From positions 744,001-808,000 of the forward strand of contig NZ_JAMJWC010000001.1 of the NCBI RefSeq assembly GCF_023554555.1: DNA of 64,000 nt, given 5' to 3'. Below, one piece after another: positions 63,616-64,000 of the stretch (the stretch's first letter is position 1; every line of letters begins with the position of its first letter). The notes beneath the pieces are model-generated. The model did no database searches. It had not been told where the DNA came from and worked only from the letters and a program-made list of their open reading frames with translations. This DNA comes from Sphingobacterium sp. lm-10 (GTDB taxonomy: Bacteria > Bacteroidota > Bacteroidia > Sphingobacteriales > Sphingobacteriaceae). The translations under genes were made by a program, and so were the position numbers.

Positions 63616-64000
63616 ATGCTAGAAAGTGAACGCCCGAAGAAAGTGTATACGCCTATGCAGGCAAAAGCAAAAGCCGAGAGCTATTGTGCATTTCAGGAAC
63701 GGGCACAGCAAGAAGTGCGAGATAAGTTGTATAGTTGGGGGCTTCACTCGGGTGACGTAGAAGCAACCATTAGTCTGCTGATAGAAGACAACTTTTTAAA
63801 TGAAGAGCGATTTGCTCGTGCATATGTGCGAGGTAAATTTAAGCTTAAAGGATGGGGAAAGATAAAGATCAAGCAGGGATTAAAAATGAAGCAAATTTCT
63901 AATCCATTGATCCGAATTGCATTAACAGAGATCGAAGCAGAAGAATATTATGCTCGTCTGGAGTCAATTATAACTAAGAAGAACCAATTGATAAACGAGG
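63616..64000 (+). CDS. recX: Regulatory protein RecX (partial, cut by window end)
   Basis: A reading frame opens at the ATG at 63616 and runs to the edge without a stop (128 codons seen). It matches RecX, the inhibitor and modulator of RecA filaments. The motifs are QEVRDKLYSWG, then IEDNFLNEERFARAYVRGKF and the KGWGKIKIKQGLKMKQIS block, i.e. the repeated three-helix pattern of the family. Its N-terminal basic start is MLESERPKKVY. The 3' end lies outside the window. Confidence 0.88.
   Translation, partial: MLESERPKKVYTPMQAKAKAESYCAFQERAQQEVRDKLYSWGLHSGDVEATISLLIEDNFLNEERFARAYVRGKFKLKGWGKIKIKQGLKMKQISNPLIRIALTEIEAEEYYARLESIITKKNQLINE

Noticed and set aside
1..64000. CRISPR arrays, insertion sequences, prophage or plasmid replication genes
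   Set aside because: No regularly spaced repeats, transposase or integrase motifs, or phage proteins were seen; the repeats found are short and intergenic.

Overview
The window looks like chromosomal DNA of a pigmented, Gram-negative member of the Bacteroidota, most likely a Sphingobacteriaceae (Sphingobacterium/Pedobacter type). The reasons are: lpxB (lipid A) together with a LolC/E-like permease; the best promoter fits the Bacteroidota consensus TTG-N19-TAnnTTTG; ribosome binding sites are mostly weak and A-rich; the gene content (M13 peptidase, S1/P1 nuclease, YCF48/BNR protein, large single-chain PurL, crtI-crtB-crtZ) is typical of the group. Genus assignment is inference. There are about 57 genes, densely packed, with no rRNA, tRNA, insertion sequence, prophage or CRISPR array that I could find.

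Layout. 1-5.8 kb (mostly minus): small exported or hypothetical proteins, an FMN reductase, lpxB, a BNR-repeat exported protein, yceH and fmt. 5.9-10.6 kb (plus): a LolC/E-like permease, icd, a threonine aldolase and metA, which carries the Glu111 of acetyl-CoA-using enzymes and overlaps tail to tail with a type IB topoisomerase. 11.9-18.2 kb: a tightly packed light-defence operon, marR-crtI-crtB-SRPBCC-crtZ-lipocalin-photolyase-idi. It makes hydroxylated carotenoids and repairs UV damage, but has no lycopene cyclase. 18.3-28.4 kb: housekeeping and accessory genes, including purL, a second lipocalin, an S1/P1 nuclease and an M13 peptidase. 28.8-33.8 kb: uxaC, a probable free-standing small RNA with its own promoter and terminator, an RluA-family pseudouridine synthase and a DAACS symporter.

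33.8-37.3 kb (minus): the high-affinity phosphate operon pstS-pstC-pstA-pstB, without phoU. It is divergent from the assimilatory sulfate cluster at 37.5-43.9 kb (sulfite/nitrite reductase with a C-terminal HEPN-like domain, cobA, the siroheme dehydrogenase/ferrochelatase gene, cysH, cysD, cysN). The CysH has the Fe-S cysteines of APS reductases and there is no cysC, so APS is probably reduced directly. 43.9-48.3 kb: a thioesterase, a monooxygenase-like lipoprotein and a three-gene glycosyltransferase operon. 48.4-53 kb: a bestrophin, then a GH15 glycosidase and an SMP-30 lactonase divergent from a glucose-dehydrogenase-like SDR, which together suggest oxidation of glucose to gluconate. 53-59.8 kb (minus): the four-gene ligase-associated DNA repair cassette (MBL exonuclease, ATP-dependent ligase, Lhr-like helicase, PdeM phosphoesterase) with a membrane-anchored EEP-family protein immediately downstream. 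59.9-63.5 kb: a TPR histidine kinase and NarL-type regulator and a lipoprotein. The window ends inside recX.

The least explained signals are the small RNA at about 30.32-30.46 kb, the HEPN-like tail on the sulfite reductase, and the make-up of the light-defence operon.
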